Positions 60,896-64,000 of a stretch of DNA of 64,000 nucleotides are shown here, piece after piece. The notes beneath the pieces are model-generated. The model was not told the origin of the DNA. It ran no database searches and saw only the letters and a list, made by a program, of their open reading frames with translations. Both the position numbers and the translations under genes were made by a program. The DNA is taken from positions 2,098,435 to 2,162,434 of the forward strand of contig CALSTG010000001.1 of assembly GCA_943789205.1 (NCBI GenBank), read 5' to 3'. Numbering within the stretch: position 1 is the first letter of the stretch; each line of letters begins with the position of its first letter. The DNA is from an uncultured Flavobacteriales bacterium (GTDB lineage: Bacteria > Bacteroidota > Bacteroidia > Flavobacteriales_D > Crocinitomicaceae).

Positions 60896-63242
60896 TTAAG
60901 GAATGATAATGAACGCAGTTCGTCTGTTTAATTGATGCTCCTCTTTTGAACATGCAGCGCATCGACAATCACTGAACCGGATGACTTCTCGCCATATCCC
61001 TTTGAGAAGAATACGATCTAGAATTTGTAATTCTTTCAGCGATATAATCAGCAGCAGACTTCGCCCTTTTCTTGGATAGTCTAGAAGTTATAGGATGCAT
61101 GAACCTCTGCAATCCGTATGCGAGCCTAGTTCAATTTTCACCTCAGGGTTCTCGTTCATGACCTTCACGATTTTGTCAAGCTCAACCTTTGCATCCTCTC
61201 GAATATCAAATTTGTCAAAGTTATAGTAAATCATAAATGGACCAAGGTCTGTTCCAATTTCTTTTTTGTCCAGCAGTACGATAATGAAAGTCGTATCAAA
61301 GAATCAGAACGCAAGAGTCAGTCATTAAGCTCGAAAGTCGCCAATAAATAACCATCGGCACTAACTAGATACAGTATAGTCTAGCTCGATATCCGAAATG
61401 CTTTAAATCTTTCACCAAGACTCAGAAATGAATGACTCCAAGTAGAATCAGTTGCACGAGGACCTCAAGTACTCGCCGTCCATTCGAAGCAAAAGTGACG
61501 GTTGCATTTGGTATCATTAGATCGCCAGATTTACGGTCGGCAACGATACCCTCCAGATTGTATTCAAAAAATGGTATGATCACTTCGTTTTCTTCGTCGA
61601 GAAGTACGCGCTTATATATTTCTTGATACGCAAGGTCACAATTTGTTGAAAATTTGTCGGTATATGGATCAACAGTAGCTTCATTGTAATAGTAAGCTAG
61701 CTCGTATTCTTTGCATTTTTCAAGTTTAGACATGAAAACACCATCTCTAACTCGAGGTTTGATGACTGTTTTATTTTGATCTTCACAAGTCAAACATGTT
61801 AATTCTACATATGAATCTTCTGGAATCGTCATGTTTTGAGAGTGAATTATTTCCCCATTTAAAAAAGCTATATTTCGTATTTCACTGTTGACTTTCATTC
61901 GGTAGATATCTTTTTCACCCTTACCACCTTTACGGAAAGAACTTAAATAAGCCTCTTGTCCATCTGCTGTGTGCGTGTAGAATAAGTCATCGCCTACTGA
62001 ATTTATTGGGTATCCCATGTTAATTGGTGACGACCAAATACCATTTTCGTCCTTAACACTCATGAACACATCAAACTCGCCCATACTGGTCGAGTCATTG
62101 CTAGAAAAGTACAAAACGTTATTGTCTAAGCCCATAAAAGGAGCATCCTCATCCCATTTAGAATTAACAGTCCCACCCATATTTTTAGGTTCTGACCAGA
62201 TTCCGTTTTCTTTTTCCATGTAGTAGATATCTCTGTGACCATAACCACTCTCTTTATCAGAAACAAAAAAAGCCATATTACCATCTGGTGAAACGGTATA
62301 ATGTGTTTCCCATCTCGTTTCTGTATTCACACCTGTTTTACCAATAGGTGCAATGGGAGTGAAGGTGCCTTTTTTAAGGTCGCTAAAATAAATATCACCA
62401 TTTCCTTTTTTATCATTATAAGTGTAGACGCGTCTTTCATCTATACTTACACTAACACTTGCCTCGTTAAAATTAGGTTTGCAAAGGTCCATTTTTACAG
62501 GTGCCATCCAGATATTTTCTTTGGAAAGTGTTGCTTGATAAATATCCTCAGGGTAGTGATTCATCATAGGATCTTTAAAGCCGTTACTTGCTCCATCTGC
62601 CCATGGTCTTCTCGATGTGTAATATAATGCCCTACCATCTAAAGATATATTCGATGAAAAGTCTGCAAATTCAGTGTTTATAGAGTCGCCAAGATTCTCA
62701 ATGATCACATCTTTTGGGTTTTCTATGAGGTTTTTAGCAACATTACATTGTGCAATACCTCTCTCAGCATATTCAATGAGTTCAGAATCTTTTCTAGTTA
62801 TTTCTAAAAACTTATTGTAGTTTTTTACTGCATTATCGAATTCCTCGTTTAAATGGTAGGCATGTCCCAAATGAAAGAAAATATCTGCAGGCACAGCATC
62901 TTCCTTTATCGAATACATATCATAATTTTTATCGATTGATCCTGTCGAAGAAACAAATAAATCAATGGCTTTCAAGTAGTTTTGTCTCATTGTTAATTCA
63001 ATGAATCCTTTTCGATATTTATAATTGGCGCTATTCGGGTTTGTTTTTAATAGTGCATCTGTAATTAAATCTGCAAAGTGAAAGAAATTTTCCTGTAGCA
63101 TTCTAGAACATTGCACGACCATTTCTTTCTCAGTTGCCTGAGAGATCATGTTTTTCACTTCGAGTTCAGAGTATTGTGAAACCAATTTTGATGGTAATGA
63201 AACAACAGCCATTAAGGCCAAGATTAAACTAATTTTTCTCAT
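60896..63242 (-). CDS. PorE-like TPR/PD40 propeller/carboxypeptidase-regulatory/OmpA family protein; C-terminal part multiply frameshifted
   Basis: ORF 61422-63242 plus hand-translated IYYNFDKFDIREDAKVELDKIVKVMNENPEVKIELGSHTD and CSKEEHQLNRRTAFIIIP-stop in changing frames. Confidence 0.82.
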
Positions 63243-63263
63243 AATTTTTATCTCTTATGTAAT

Positions 63264-64000
63264 CTAAATATCGCGATTTATGTCGAATTGTTCTAAATAG
63301 TCGGCAACTTTTCTTACAAAGCGTCCACCTAATGCGCCATCAACAACTCTGTGATCATAGGCATGCGAAAGAAACATTTTATGGCGAATTCCTATGAAGT
63401 CACCTTCCGGAGTTTCAACTACTGCGGGTACTTTTCTTATAGCTCCTAAAGCCATAATAGCGACTTGTGGCTGATTAATTATTGGTGTACCCATTACATT
63501 TCCAAATGATCCAACATTTGTAACAGTGTAAGTACCACCTTGAATGTCTTCAGGTTTGAGTTTGTTATCTCTTGCCTTATTCGCAAGCGAATTCACACTT
63601 TGAGTAAGCCCTGTTAGACTCAGTCTATCGGCGTTTTTAATTACCGGAACAATTAGGTTGCCACTCGGTAACGCCGTAGCCATACCTATATTAATATCCT
63701 TTTTAACAATAATCTGAGTTCCTGAAACGGATACGTTAATCATTGGGAAGTCTTTTATAGCCTTGACAATTGCTTCTATTAGAATCGGTGTAAATGTTAA
63801 ATTTTCACCTTCTCTTTCTTTATAAGCTTTTTTAATCTTATTTCTCCAATTCACAATATTTGTAACATCTGCCTCGACATATGAAGTGACATGGGGAGAA
63901 ACTTGTTTTGACATAACCATATGCTCTGCAATCAGCTTTCGCATTCTGTCCATTTCAATGATTTGGTCTTCTCCCGAAGGAATTACCATTGGAGCATCTT
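63264..64000 (-). CDS. 2-oxo acid dehydrogenase E2 (dihydrolipoamide acyltransferase), C-terminal catalytic part; runs off window
   Basis: MDRMRKLIAEHMVMSKQVSPHVTSYVEADVTNIV and SHAYDHRVVDGALGGRFV. Confidence 0.92.
   Translation of the reverse strand, partial: DAPMVIPSGEDQIIEMDRMRKLIAEHMVMSKQVSPHVTSYVEADVTNIVNWRNKIKKAYKEREGENLTFTPILIEAIVKAIKDFPMINVSVSGTQIIVKKDINIGMATALPSGNLIVPVIKNADRLSLTGLTQSVNSLANKARDNKLKPEDIQGGTYTVTNVGSFGNVMGTPIINQPQVAIMALGAIRKVPAVVETPEGDFIGIRHKMFLSHAYDHRVVDGALGGRFVRKVADYLEQFDINRDI

Noticed and set aside
62301-62627. 108-aa plus-strand ORF inside the PorE-like gene
   Set aside because: Antisense to a domain-supported gene

Overview
Chromosomal window from a Bacteroidetes/Flavobacteriia-like bacterium. 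Support comes from three C-terminal type IX secretion (T9SS) sorting domains, TAnnTTTG promoter motifs, a PorE-like TPR/PD40/OmpA protein and typical gene content. Housekeeping genes include the pyrC N-terminus, gyrA, clpC, grpE-dnaJ, an ABC-2 exporter, ppx/gppA, folE-queD, mtaB, lhgO, an RND efflux operon and dnaQ-like exonuclease. The main accessory region is a minus-strand, AT-rich surface-polysaccharide locus (about 20.7-40.3 kb). It holds glycosyltransferases, LbH acyltransferases, a WbpG/HisF2/HisH2-type amidotransferase set, PIG-L and polysaccharide deacetylases, an AsnB, a formyltransferase, a Wzx-like flippase, sulfate activation genes (cysN, cysD, cysC, DUF2061) and hldD. I found a previously unlisted degenerate copy of an acetyltransferase 5' end (about 30.12-30.26 kb) flanking asnB. 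Many conserved genes are broken by single-base frameshifts (ABC ATPase, ppx, a PKD surface protein, flippase, cysN, cysD, an HTH-nucleotidyltransferase protein, hldD, the OmpA domain). I could rejoin these by hand translation. Their clustering in otherwise essential or conserved genes points mainly to sequence error, so several ORF-track entries should be merged. I found no CRISPR, rRNA, tRNA, transposase or phage genes. I saw no convincing wholly new defence or mobile system.
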